A DNA stretch of 64,000 nt, from the NCBI RefSeq assembly GCF_019278525.1, contig NZ_CP058986.1, positions 682,001-746,000 on the forward strand. Direction: 5' to 3'. Source of the DNA: Polaribacter sp. HaHaR_3_91. GTDB taxonomy: Bacteria; Bacteroidota; Bacteroidia; Flavobacteriales; Flavobacteriaceae. The notes under the pieces are model-generated. The model was not told the origin of the DNA, searched no databases, and was given only the letters and a program-made list of their open reading frames with translations. Shown in pieces: positions 1 to 8,214 of the stretch. Every line of letters starts with the position of its first letter. The first letter of the stretch is position 1. The position numbers were made by a program, and so were the translations under genes.

Positions 1-1
1 T

Positions 2-103
2 CATACTATAAATCTTAGTAATATTGATGAAATCATGAATTATTTTAGGCTTTTTATTGAAAATATTAACAATAATATAAACAAAAGCTTTAATAAGCAA
101 TAA
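2..103 (+). CDS. C-terminal tail of an unidentified protein (cut by window edge)
   Basis: An open frame enters from the left edge and stops with TAA at 101-103. The 33 visible residues end in an Asn/Lys-rich tail (NINNNINKSFNKQ). Its position before fecR would fit an ECF sigma factor, the usual partner of FecR, but the residues show no sigma-factor motif and a gap of about 250 bases follows. Identity is not assignable from this fragment, and the frame could be chance in AT-rich DNA. Confidence 0.35.
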   Translation, partial: HTINLSNIDEIMNYFRLFIENINNNINKSFNKQ

Positions 104-351
104 AAATTTATAAATATTCAATTTGTAATTTTAGTTTTCAATTCTAAAGTTGCAAGTATCTTACTGTAATAGATGTTGTTACTCTTTAAAAGACTAGGTG
201 AAATAGTTTGAAAAAACGTTTTAATAAATATAAATTTTGTTATTTTTTTTGAATTAATCTCAATGAAATTAAAAAAACATTATTTTTTTTTAGGGGTTTT
301 ACTTAAATAGTAAGTAATAATGTATGTAAACCCGTAATTAGGTATTAAATC

Positions 352-1488
352 GTGAAAAAAATTATAACGAAATTTATTGCAAATACGATAACAAAAGATG
401 AATTGAATCTTTTGTATAAGTGGTTAGAAAATGTAGATAATCAATCTAAGTTTGAAAAATACATTTTAGATTATCATGATTTAAATATGGCTACACTTAA
501 GAATGATGTATACAGAGCTTATGAAAATGTAAAAAAGGGTATCGACAAAGAAAAAAATACTGTAAAGGTGCTTCTGTTATATAGAAGAAATTTTGTGAAA
601 TATGCAGCAGCAATCTTAGTGTTAATTTCTTTTAGTTTTTTCTATTTAACCAAAAATACTTTTAATAAAAGTAATGAAGTGTCTATAAGCCCTGGTACAG
701 ATAAAGCAACGTTAACGTTAGCAGATGGTTCTCAAATTATTTTAGATAGTGTAGTAAATTATCAAGATATAAAAATTAGTAGTACTGCTAAAGAAATTAT
801 ATACAAAGCTGCTGAAACTAAAGCAAAAATAATTGAATATAATTATTTAACCATACCAAGTGGTGGGCAATACCATGTTGTACTTTCAGATGAAACAGAG
901 GTTTGGTTAAATTCAGAATCTCAATTAAAATACCCTGTAAACTTTTTAAAAGACAAGCCTAGAGTTGTAGAGTTGGTTTATGGGGAAGCTTATTTTGAGG
1001 TATCACCAAGTACAAATCACCAAGGAACTAAATTTAATGTAGTTAATAGAAGTCAAACTATAGAGGTTTTAGGTACAAAGTTTAATATTAAAGCGTATAA
1101 AGATGAGGCTAATGTTTCTACTACATTAGTTGAGGGAAGTGTTTCTGTAACTACTAAATTTGATCGTAAATTATTAACTCCAAATCAAAAATCTATTTTT
1201 AGTAAAGAAGATAATCAATTAGTTATTCACCAAGTAGAAGCTAATAGTGAAATAGCTTGGATACATGGTGCATTTGTTTTTAAGAAAAAAACATTAAAAG
1301 ACATTTCAAAAGTATTATCTCGTTGGTACGATGTAGATTTTGAGTTTTCAAATGATGATATAGCTAACCAAAAATTTAATGGAGATTTAAATAAAAATCA
1401 AAACCTAGAATCTATTTTATTGTTAATACAAAATACAAATAAAATAAAGTCTTATGAAATTAAAAATAAATCAGTTTTACTGAAATAA
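352..1488 (+). CDS. FecR-family anti-sigma / signal-relay protein
   Basis: Inner-membrane regulator that in this family holds an ECF sigma factor inactive until a TonB-dependent receptor signals substrate arrival. The cytoplasmic N-terminus (about 1-80) has the usual helical FecR form with a DELNLLYKWLENVDNQ segment. One membrane helix lies near residues 83-101, the periplasmic FecR domain near 160-270, and a DUF4974-like C-terminal domain near 305-378. Start is GTG at 352: a stop sits just upstream at 346-348 and the next in-frame Met is about 45 codons in, past conserved sequence. It precedes an STN-containing SusC by 100 bases, the classic trans-envelope signalling arrangement. The cognate sigma factor is not visible in the window. 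Length (378 aa) is normal. The substrate is unknown. Confidence 0.9.
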   Translation: MKKIITKFIANTITKDELNLLYKWLENVDNQSKFEKYILDYHDLNMATLKNDVYRAYENVKKGIDKEKNTVKVLLLYRRNFVKYAAAILVLISFSFFYLTKNTFNKSNEVSISPGTDKATLTLADGSQIILDSVVNYQDIKISSTAKEIIYKAAETKAKIIEYNYLTIPSGGQYHVVLSDETEVWLNSESQLKYPVNFLKDKPRVVELVYGEAYFEVSPSTNHQGTKFNVVNRSQTIEVLGTKFNIKAYKDEANVSTTLVEGSVSVTTKFDRKLLTPNQKSIFSKEDNQLVIHQVEANSEIAWIHGAFVFKKKTLKDISKVLSRWYDVDFEFSNDDIANQKFNGDLNKNQNLESILLLIQNTNKIKSYEIKNKSVLLK

Positions 1489-1492
1489 AAAA

Positions 1493-1535
1493 GAGGGAAA
1501 AAATAGAAACATTGGACCGTGAATATTTTCCCCTC
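1493..1535 (+). terminator. Stem-loop between fecR and susC
   Basis: GAGGGAAAA at 1493-1501 can pair with TTTTCCCCTC at 1526-1535 with one bulged base. It could attenuate readthrough from the regulator gene into the receptor gene. There is no good downstream T-run on the plus strand, so a terminator role is inference. Confidence 0.35.
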
Positions 1536-1588
1536 CTAAATTCAATTCAATCAATTAAATGTTTAACTAATCAAACTTATGCAAATTT

Positions 1589-4500
1589 ATGAAAATTAAT
1601 CCAACTAACAACCGTCCCATTTTTGGTAAGCGGCTATTAAAAATGATGATGAGAACACTAATCTTTACTTGTTGTTTTACAGTATTCAGTTTGTCTCCAG
1701 GAGATTTGTTGTCTCAGGATATCAACATTACTATTAATACAGATAAAATTGTTTCTGTTGATGAAGTTTTTAAGTTGATAAGTGATCAAACTGATTACAA
1801 TTTTATTTATTCTGAAGATTGCTTTGAGCAAATCTCAAAAGTATATCTGAAAAAAGGAAAAGTTAAGGTATCCAAACTTTTAGAAGATTGTATGACTTCA
1901 AACAATCTGAGTTTTATGATATCTGAGCAACACACTATTATAATTAAACAAGCCATTTCCGAAAAACAGCAAAACATTATTGTTTCTGGTTTTGTTACCG
2001 ATGAGCAAGGTGTTCCTCTTGTTGGTGTCACTGTAAAGGTGAAAAATAAAAACCTTGGTACTTCTACCGATTTTGACGGGAACTATAGAATAGCTGTAAG
2101 TACAGGAAATATATTAGTTTTTACTTCTTTAGGATACATTAAACAAGAAATTACTGTTGGATCTAAAAACAAAATCAATGTAGCTTTAAAAGAAGCTACA
2201 AATGAATTAAATGAGGTAGTAATAAACGCAGGATACTATAAAACCTCTAGAAAATTAGCTACAGGTAATATTGGTACTGTAAAAGCTAAAGATATTGGTC
2301 AACAACCTACAACAGACCCTATAGAAGGTTTAAAAGGTAAAATTGCTGGTTTACAAATTACACAAAATGATGGTTTACCTGGAGCAGCTGCTACAGTAAG
2401 AATTAGAGGTATTAACAGTTTAAATTCAAGTGCTAACTTACCAATGTACATTTTAAACGGTGTACCTATTCCATCTTCAAATGTTGGTAGTTTAGGTGGT
2501 GTTGCAATAAGCCCTTTAGAATATTTAAATCCTGCTGATATAGAAAGTATTGATGTATTAAAAGATGCTGATGCTACGTCTATTTACGGATCTCGTGGAG
2601 CCAATGGTATTATTTTAATTACAACTAAACAAGGGCAAGCAGGTGAAACAAGAGTTGTTGCAGAATATTCTCATGGATTTTTAAAAATGCCAAATTTAAA
2701 TCGCATAGATTTAATGAATACAGAAGAGTATTTAGCAATGCGTAGGCAAACTGCTGAGAACGAGGGTATTTGGCCTATAGAGGAATCTGATCTAAGTAAT
2801 AATGTAGATTTAATTAATTGGGATCCAACTAGAGATGTAAATTGGAGAGAAGAACTATTAGGAGATATAGGGATACAAAGAACAGCTCGTTTAGCTGTTT
2901 CAGGTGGGTCAGAAACGACTAGTTATTTATTCTCTTTCAATTTATCTGACCAAACTAATATTTATAATTATGATGATTCTTCGCATAAACAAGCCTCGTC
3001 TTCGCTTAGTTTAAATCACCGATCTATAAACGATAAGTTTAATGTTGCTTTTACTTCTAGATATTCAATTACGGCAAATAATCAAAATACAGCAGCTTCT
3101 TCTGAATATTTTAGATCTGCATTTACTTTAGCGCCTAACGCACCAGAGTTGTTAGATGCAAACGGAAATATTAATTACGAAGGTCAAGAAGATGATTTGT
3201 ACTTTCAAAATCCTTTAGCTGCCTTAGAAAACTCTTTAGAAAGAGTTAGTCGTAATTATACAGGAAGTGCTATTGTGTCATATAAAAATTTGATTCCTAA
3301 TCTTGAAGCAAAGGTGATATTGGGGTATTCAAACACCTTAGTTAATTATATTGAATTAAATCCATTATCTGGTTTAAACCCAAGAGATCAAGTTGCAAAT
3401 GCCGCTGTTTATGGTAGAAATTCAGAAACCATGTCTACAACCAATAGTTGGAATGTTGAGCCTGAATTAGCGTATACTAAAAGTTTTGGAGATCATCATT
3501 TCATAATGCAAGTAGGTGCGGCTTTTCAAAGCGTTACCTCAAAAAGAATAGGCGTATTAGGTTATGGGTATACTTCTGATTTATTGCTAAGTGATATAAG
3601 AGCTGCTCCAGAACAACAAATAACAAGCAACAGTATTTCTCAATATAAATACAATGCCTTGTATACAAGACTTAATTATAATTACAAGTCTAAGTATTTA
3701 CTAAATTTAACTGGACGTAGAGATGGTTCTTCTCGTTTTGGACCTAATAAAAAGTTTGGAAATTTTGGAGCAGTAGGTGCTTCATGGGTGTTTTCTAGTG
3801 AAGATTTTGTAAAAGATAATTTATCATTTTTAAGTCTTGGTAAATTTAGAGGAAGTTACGGTATTACTGGGAATGATCAAATAGGTGATTATCAATATCT
3901 TTCTACCTATTCAAAATCAAATCTTATTGGATATAATGATATTCTTGGTATCACCCCTTCAAGAGCCGAAAATCCTTTTTATTCATGGGAAGAAAACACC
4001 AAATTAGAATTGGCTTTGGATTTAGCACTGTTTAATAATCGCGTAAATTTAGAAACGGTTTGGTATAAAAATCACTCGTCTAATCAATTAATAGGACTTC
4101 CATTGTCTAGAGTTACTGGTTTTGTAACACAGCAATTTAATTTACCTGCTTTGGTAGAGAACAGAGGGGTAGAGCTTACTTTAAATACAACTAATATTAG
4201 CAACACTAATTTTACTTGGAATACGTCATTCAATATTTCTTTTGAAAAAAATGAATTAAAAAAATTCTTTGATATAGAAAGTTTTCCTGCTTTTGACAAC
4301 CTTTATGTAGTAGGAGAATCTTTATATGGTCGTAAACAATATAATGGTACAGGAGTTGATCCTGAAACCGGAATCTACTTGATTACAGATGTGAATGAAG
4401 ATGGAAGAGTTAATGTACTTGATAGACAGTTTTTTGTAGATTTAATGCCTGATTTTTACGGTGGATTTGGAAATAATTTCACCTATAAAAATTGGCAATT

Positions 4501-4933
4501 AGATATCTCTATGAGCTTTAAACAAACAAAAGGGTTTGATTTTTTAAGCAGTTTTAGGAGACCTGGAGCTTATGAGGGAGGACATGGGAATTTACCTGTC
4601 GACTTCTTAGATGCTTGGGCAAACCCAGGTGATATTGCTAAAATTCAGCAATTGAATAACAGTAGTACTACATATACTAGTCCATTAGCTCTAGATAGTA
4701 GTACAGGAAGACATGTTGTAGACAAGTCGTTTATAAAATTACAGAATGTATCATTAACTTATAATATTCCTAAAACAGTACTAGACCGTTTAAAATTTAA
4801 GGCTGCTAAACTTTATGTGCGCGGACAAAACTTAGGAACGCTTACTTCATATGAAGGAATAGACCCAGAAACAGGAGGTTTAGGATTACCAGCATTACTT
4901 ACAATTATAACAGGAATTCAATTAACACTTTAA
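1589..4933 (+). CDS. SusC/RagA TonB-linked outer-membrane receptor with STN signalling domain
   Basis: Outer-membrane TonB-dependent transporter that imports a ligand captured by the partner SusD lipoprotein. Order of parts: signal sequence ending near residue 43 (after LLSQ), STN domain (about 44-122), carboxypeptidase-regulatory-like beta-sandwich (about 129-200, with TDEQGVPLVGVTVKVKNK), TonB plug (about 205-350), then a beta-barrel to the C-terminus. STN domains contact FecR proteins, so this receptor probably signals to the upstream FecR as well as transporting. The 1114-aa length is typical for STN-type SusC. The start agrees with the family N-terminus (short basic stretch with FGKRLL before the hydrophobic segment). 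SusD follows after 4 bases. The ligand cannot be read from sequence; neighbouring peptidase and thioredoxin genes favour peptides over glycans. Confidence 0.93.
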   Translation: MKINPTNNRPIFGKRLLKMMMRTLIFTCCFTVFSLSPGDLLSQDINITINTDKIVSVDEVFKLISDQTDYNFIYSEDCFEQISKVYLKKGKVKVSKLLEDCMTSNNLSFMISEQHTIIIKQAISEKQQNIIVSGFVTDEQGVPLVGVTVKVKNKNLGTSTDFDGNYRIAVSTGNILVFTSLGYIKQEITVGSKNKINVALKEATNELNEVVINAGYYKTSRKLATGNIGTVKAKDIGQQPTTDPIEGLKGKIAGLQITQNDGLPGAAATVRIRGINSLNSSANLPMYILNGVPIPSSNVGSLGGVAISPLEYLNPADIESIDVLKDADATSIYGSRGANGIILITTKQGQAGETRVVAEYSHGFLKMPNLNRIDLMNTEEYLAMRRQTAENEGIWPIEESDLSNNVDLINWDPTRDVNWREELLGDIGIQRTARLAVSGGSETTSYLFSFNLSDQTNIYNYDDSSHKQASSSLSLNHRSINDKFNVAFTSRYSITANNQNTAASSEYFRSAFTLAPNAPELLDANGNINYEGQEDDLYFQNPLAALENSLERVSRNYTGSAIVSYKNLIPNLEAKVILGYSNTLVNYIELNPLSGLNPRDQVANAAVYGRNSETMSTTNSWNVEPELAYTKSFGDHHFIMQVGAAFQSVTSKRIGVLGYGYTSDLLLSDIRAAPEQQITSNSISQYKYNALYTRLNYNYKSKYLLNLTGRRDGSSRFGPNKKFGNFGAVGASWVFSSEDFVKDNLSFLSLGKFRGSYGITGNDQIGDYQYLSTYSKSNLIGYNDILGITPSRAENPFYSWEENTKLELALDLALFNNRVNLETVWYKNHSSNQLIGLPLSRVTGFVTQQFNLPALVENRGVELTLNTTNISNTNFTWNTSFNISFEKNELKKFFDIESFPAFDNLYVVGESLYGRKQYNGTGVDPETGIYLITDVNEDGRVNVLDRQFFVDLMPDFYGGFGNNFTYKNWQLDISMSFKQTKGFDFLSSFRRPGAYEGGHGNLPVDFLDAWANPGDIAKIQQLNNSSTTYTSPLALDSSTGRHVVDKSFIKLQNVSLTYNIPKTVLDRLKFKAAKLYVRGQNLGTLTSYEGIDPETGGLGLPALLTIITGIQLTL

Positions 4934-4937
4934 GAAT

Positions 4938-6374
4938 ATGAAACTTATAAACATAAAAATTAAAAAATTGAAGGTAGCTTCTGCAGTTTTAATTATTGCT
5001 TGTTTAAGCAGCTTATTTGTAAGCTGTGAAAAATTTGTAGAAATAGATGCTCCCCAAGGAGAACTGAGTTCAGATAATGTATTTTTATATGAAGAAACAA
5101 CTGAATCAGCGATAATAGGCTTGTATCAGCTACTTGGATATAGTTATAATGGTACCTTTACTGAGGCAAGAATTGAGCAATATACCGGTATATCTGGAGA
5201 TGAGATAACTACCAACCATAGAAATACTGATGTAGGTGCGATTGGAGATAACAATATTGAGATAGATAATCTGATTGTGTTCAATGATTTATGGACGGAT
5301 TCTTACAATAAATTAATCTTGGTAAATCCAATTATAGAAGGATTAGGAGATAATAATGTGCTTTCTGAAGATTTCAGAAATCAAGTTTTAGGTGAAGCCT
5401 TATTTTTTAGAGCCTTTTTCCATTTTCATTTAGTAAATATATTTGGAGATATACCGTATGCTAATACTAGTGTTATAGCAACATTAAATACGTTAAGCAG
5501 AATGCCTACAACAGAGGTATACGAGCATATTATTGCAGACTTAAAAGAAGCACAGTCTTTAATGGCAGATAATTATGATCATGCAGATGGTAAAAGAAAT
5601 CGCGCAAACAAAAGCGCAGCAACTGCATTGTTGGCCAGGGCTTATTTATATACAGAAGATTGGGCCAATGCAGAAATAGAAGCCACTAAGGTTATCGAAA
5701 ACCCTACATATATATTAGAGCCTAATTTAGATGATGTATTTTTAAAACCTACAAGAGAATCTATTCTTCAAATATCAATTAATGAAACACGAAACCAGAA
5801 CGGTTATGCTCAAACCTTTGTAATTGGTAGATTTGGTTCTCCGTTTGGTGGCGGTTCATGGAGCGCATATGAATTAACCGACCAGTTATTTAATTCTTTT
5901 GAAACTGGAGATGCACGATTCGATCATTGGGTTGGTATAGAAGATAACTCTAGAGGAATATTTCATTATGCCCATAAATACAAGAAAAATTCATTTTTTA
6001 ATAGAGATGCACCTGTAGAAGAATTAGTATTTTTAAGATTTGCAGAACTGTTTTTAATTAGAGCTGAAGCAAGAGCTCAATTAGAAGATATTTCTGGCTC
6101 TCAAGAGGATGTTAATATGATTCGTAATCGAGCTGGTTTAGAAAATACTACAGCCAACACTAAAGCAACCCTACTTGATGCTATTGCTCATGAAAGACGC
6201 ATAGAATTAATGGTTGAAGGAGGGCACCGTTGGTACGATTTAAAGCGCACGGGTAAAGTTGATGCTGTTGTTGCGCCTCTTAAGTCAATGTGGGAACCTA
6301 CAGATGTTTTATTCCCTATACCTATTCAAGAAATATTAAACAACACTAATTTAACTCAAAACCCTGGATATTAA
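4938..6374 (+). CDS. SusD/RagB-family nutrient-binding outer-membrane lipoprotein
   Basis: Surface lipoprotein forming a lid over the SusC barrel and binding the nutrient. A signal peptide ends in a lipobox (SLFVSC, Cys about residue 30). The rest is the helical TPR-like SusD fold, with conserved elements such as the GEALFFRAFFHFHLVNIFGD segment early on and ERRIELMVEGGHRWYDLKRTG near the end, finishing in NPGY. The 478-aa length is typical. It follows susC by 4 bases and is surely co-transcribed. No glycan-specific enzyme is nearby, so a RagB-like peptide-binding role is the better guess. Confidence 0.93.
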   Translation: MKLINIKIKKLKVASAVLIIACLSSLFVSCEKFVEIDAPQGELSSDNVFLYEETTESAIIGLYQLLGYSYNGTFTEARIEQYTGISGDEITTNHRNTDVGAIGDNNIEIDNLIVFNDLWTDSYNKLILVNPIIEGLGDNNVLSEDFRNQVLGEALFFRAFFHFHLVNIFGDIPYANTSVIATLNTLSRMPTTEVYEHIIADLKEAQSLMADNYDHADGKRNRANKSAATALLARAYLYTEDWANAEIEATKVIENPTYILEPNLDDVFLKPTRESILQISINETRNQNGYAQTFVIGRFGSPFGGGSWSAYELTDQLFNSFETGDARFDHWVGIEDNSRGIFHYAHKYKKNSFFNRDAPVEELVFLRFAELFLIRAEARAQLEDISGSQEDVNMIRNRAGLENTTANTKATLLDAIAHERRIELMVEGGHRWYDLKRTGKVDAVVAPLKSMWEPTDVLFPIPIQEILNNTNLTQNPGY

Positions 6375-6435
6375 AAATTGTACTTCCAAAAGTAGGAGTA
6401 ACTAAAACTTTACAGTTTATTTTAATTGTTGAGAT

Positions 6436-6472
6436 CTCTTTCTAAATTTTATTTTTAATAAGTTAGAAAGAG
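6436..6472 (+). terminator. Stem-loop downstream of susD
   Basis: A perfect 10-bp inverted repeat, CTCTTTCTAA (6436-6445) and TTAGAAAGAG (6463-6472), with a 17-base loop. It lies 60 bases after the susD stop and may end or protect the receptor transcript. It lacks a T-tract, so intrinsic termination is uncertain. Confidence 0.4.
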
Positions 6473-6616
6473 GTAATAATGATACTTTAGAAATAACATA
6501 TAGGAATACAGCTTTTGTATAGCTTAGTTTTCTTACATGTATGTTCTAGGTATAAAACCATTAATTACAATTATATTTTATTCAAACTAGATAAAAATAA
6601 AATTTTATAAATAATA

Positions 6617-7999
6617 ATGAATCTTATGAAAAAACAACTTTTTATTATCGGAATGGCTGTATTAGCCTTTTCTTGCAAGCAAGACCCTGCTATAGATTAT
6701 GCTCTTATCTCTGGTAAATTATTAAATAAGACTGATAACCAAGTATTATTGTCAGGTGTTAATGATCGCTCATTTAGAAAAAAAATAGAAATATCTAGTG
6801 ATGGTACATTTAAAGATACCATTAGAGGATTAAAAGGATTGTATCAAATAAATTACAATAAAAAGCGAACCCAAATATATCTAGAAAGTGGCTACGATTT
6901 AACTATTAATGCAGATTTAGAAGAATTGGGTAAAACCATTGAAATAAATGGCAAAGGTGCTGTAGAAAACAACTTTCTTAAAGCTAGAGCTAAAAAAGCT
7001 AAAGAACTAGAAGGTGCCGAAAATATCTACATTTTAGAACAAGATGTATTTACAGAAAAAATAGATACAATCACTTCTTCTCTAAATCAATTATTAGAAA
7101 ACACAAAAGAGATTTCAGAAAGCTTTAAACTAGCACAACAAAAAGATATAAAATACACTTACCTTATTAAGCTAACAAACTATGAATTTTACCATGGACA
7201 TTATGCTAAAAAAAGAGGCTTTAAAGTTACTCCAGATTTTTTAAATGATTTGCAAAATGTTGATTACAATAATGAAGAAGATTATGCTAATTCTACAGCT
7301 TATAAAACTTTATTAGGAATACATTATAAAAATAAAGCTAATGAATTGGGAAGATCTGAAAACATTAGTAAAGATATTGCTAATTTAAGAACGTTTTCAG
7401 CAATTAAAAGCGAAACGATAAAAAATGCATTATTAAACTCAACTATAGCTAATATTACTAGAACAAAAAACCTTGAAGAATATTACACGCTCTTTATGGC
7501 TACTTCTACAGATGAAAAACAAAAGAAAAAAGTAGAAAAACTATATGAAAGTTTAAAGAATGTTCAAGAAGGGAAAGTATCTCCTAAATTTGAAAACTAT
7601 ATTAATTATGCTGGAGGAACGACGTCTTTAGAAGATTTAAAAGGTAAATTTGTTTATATAGATGTTTGGGCAACATGGTGCGGACCTTGTACAAGAGAAA
7701 TTCCTTTTTTAAAGGAAGTTGAAAAACAATATCATGGAAAAAATATAGAATTTGTAAGTATTTCAGTAGACAAACAAAAAGACTATGAGAAATGGAGAAC
7801 GATGGTCAAAGAAAAAGAACTTGGAGGTATTCAATTATTTGCGGACAACGATTTTAAATCCAAGTTTATTAAGGATTATGCAATTAATGGTATTCCTAAA
7901 TTTATTTTAATAGATCCTTCAGGAAACATCGTTGATGCTAATGCCCCAAGACCATCAAACGCAAGGTTAATCACATTGTTTGACAAACATGAGATTTAG
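6617..7999 (+). CDS. TlpA-like thioredoxin-domain lipoprotein (thiol:disulfide oxidoreductase)
   Basis: Periplasm-facing, membrane-anchored redox protein. An N-terminal lipobox (LAFSC, Cys about residue 20) is followed by a DUF4369-like beta-rich domain (about 25-120), a helical middle, and a C-terminal TlpA/AhpC-TSA thioredoxin domain (about 320-460). That domain holds WATWCGPC near residues 348-355 and the cis-Pro loop GIPKFILIDPSG. This architecture is common next to SusCD systems in Bacteroidota. DsbD, two genes downstream, is the expected electron donor for such periplasmic thioredoxins, which fits one functional group. Start could be 6617 or the Met three codons later. The substrate is unknown; reducing disulfides in imported peptides or receptor parts is inference. 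Confidence 0.88.
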   Translation: MNLMKKQLFIIGMAVLAFSCKQDPAIDYALISGKLLNKTDNQVLLSGVNDRSFRKKIEISSDGTFKDTIRGLKGLYQINYNKKRTQIYLESGYDLTINADLEELGKTIEINGKGAVENNFLKARAKKAKELEGAENIYILEQDVFTEKIDTITSSLNQLLENTKEISESFKLAQQKDIKYTYLIKLTNYEFYHGHYAKKRGFKVTPDFLNDLQNVDYNNEEDYANSTAYKTLLGIHYKNKANELGRSENISKDIANLRTFSAIKSETIKNALLNSTIANITRTKNLEEYYTLFMATSTDEKQKKKVEKLYESLKNVQEGKVSPKFENYINYAGGTTSLEDLKGKFVYIDVWATWCGPCTREIPFLKEVEKQYHGKNIEFVSISVDKQKDYEKWRTMVKEKELGGIQLFADNDFKSKFIKDYAINGIPKFILIDPSGNIVDANAPRPSNARLITLFDKHEI

Positions 8000-8097
8000 T
8001 TTTTATTAACTATTTTGTATTCAAATAAAACATATTTAATCTCAATCCTTCTTAGTATTACTTTGAGTTAGTCGCAATAAAAATTTAGAAAGATTGC

Positions 8098-8129
8098 AAA
8101 AAGGGTTATTTGAAAAAGTAATCCTTTTT
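8098..8129 (+). terminator. Rho-independent terminator after the TlpA-like gene
   Basis: AAAAAGGGTTA (8098-8108) pairs with TAATCCTTTTT (8119-8129) through one G-T pair and ends in five T. It separates the TlpA-like gene from the M16 peptidase and dsbD pair. Confidence 0.7.
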
Positions 8130-8214
8130 AATTTTGTTAAGAATTTTTAAACCTTTTCTTCCTCTTAACTATTTTTAAATAAAAACATAATTTAATTTTT
8201 AGTACAATATATAT

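Noticed and set aside
2..103. ECF sigma factor assignment for the left-edge fragment
   Set aside because: Position before fecR is suggestive, but none of the visible residues resemble a sigma-factor C-terminus.
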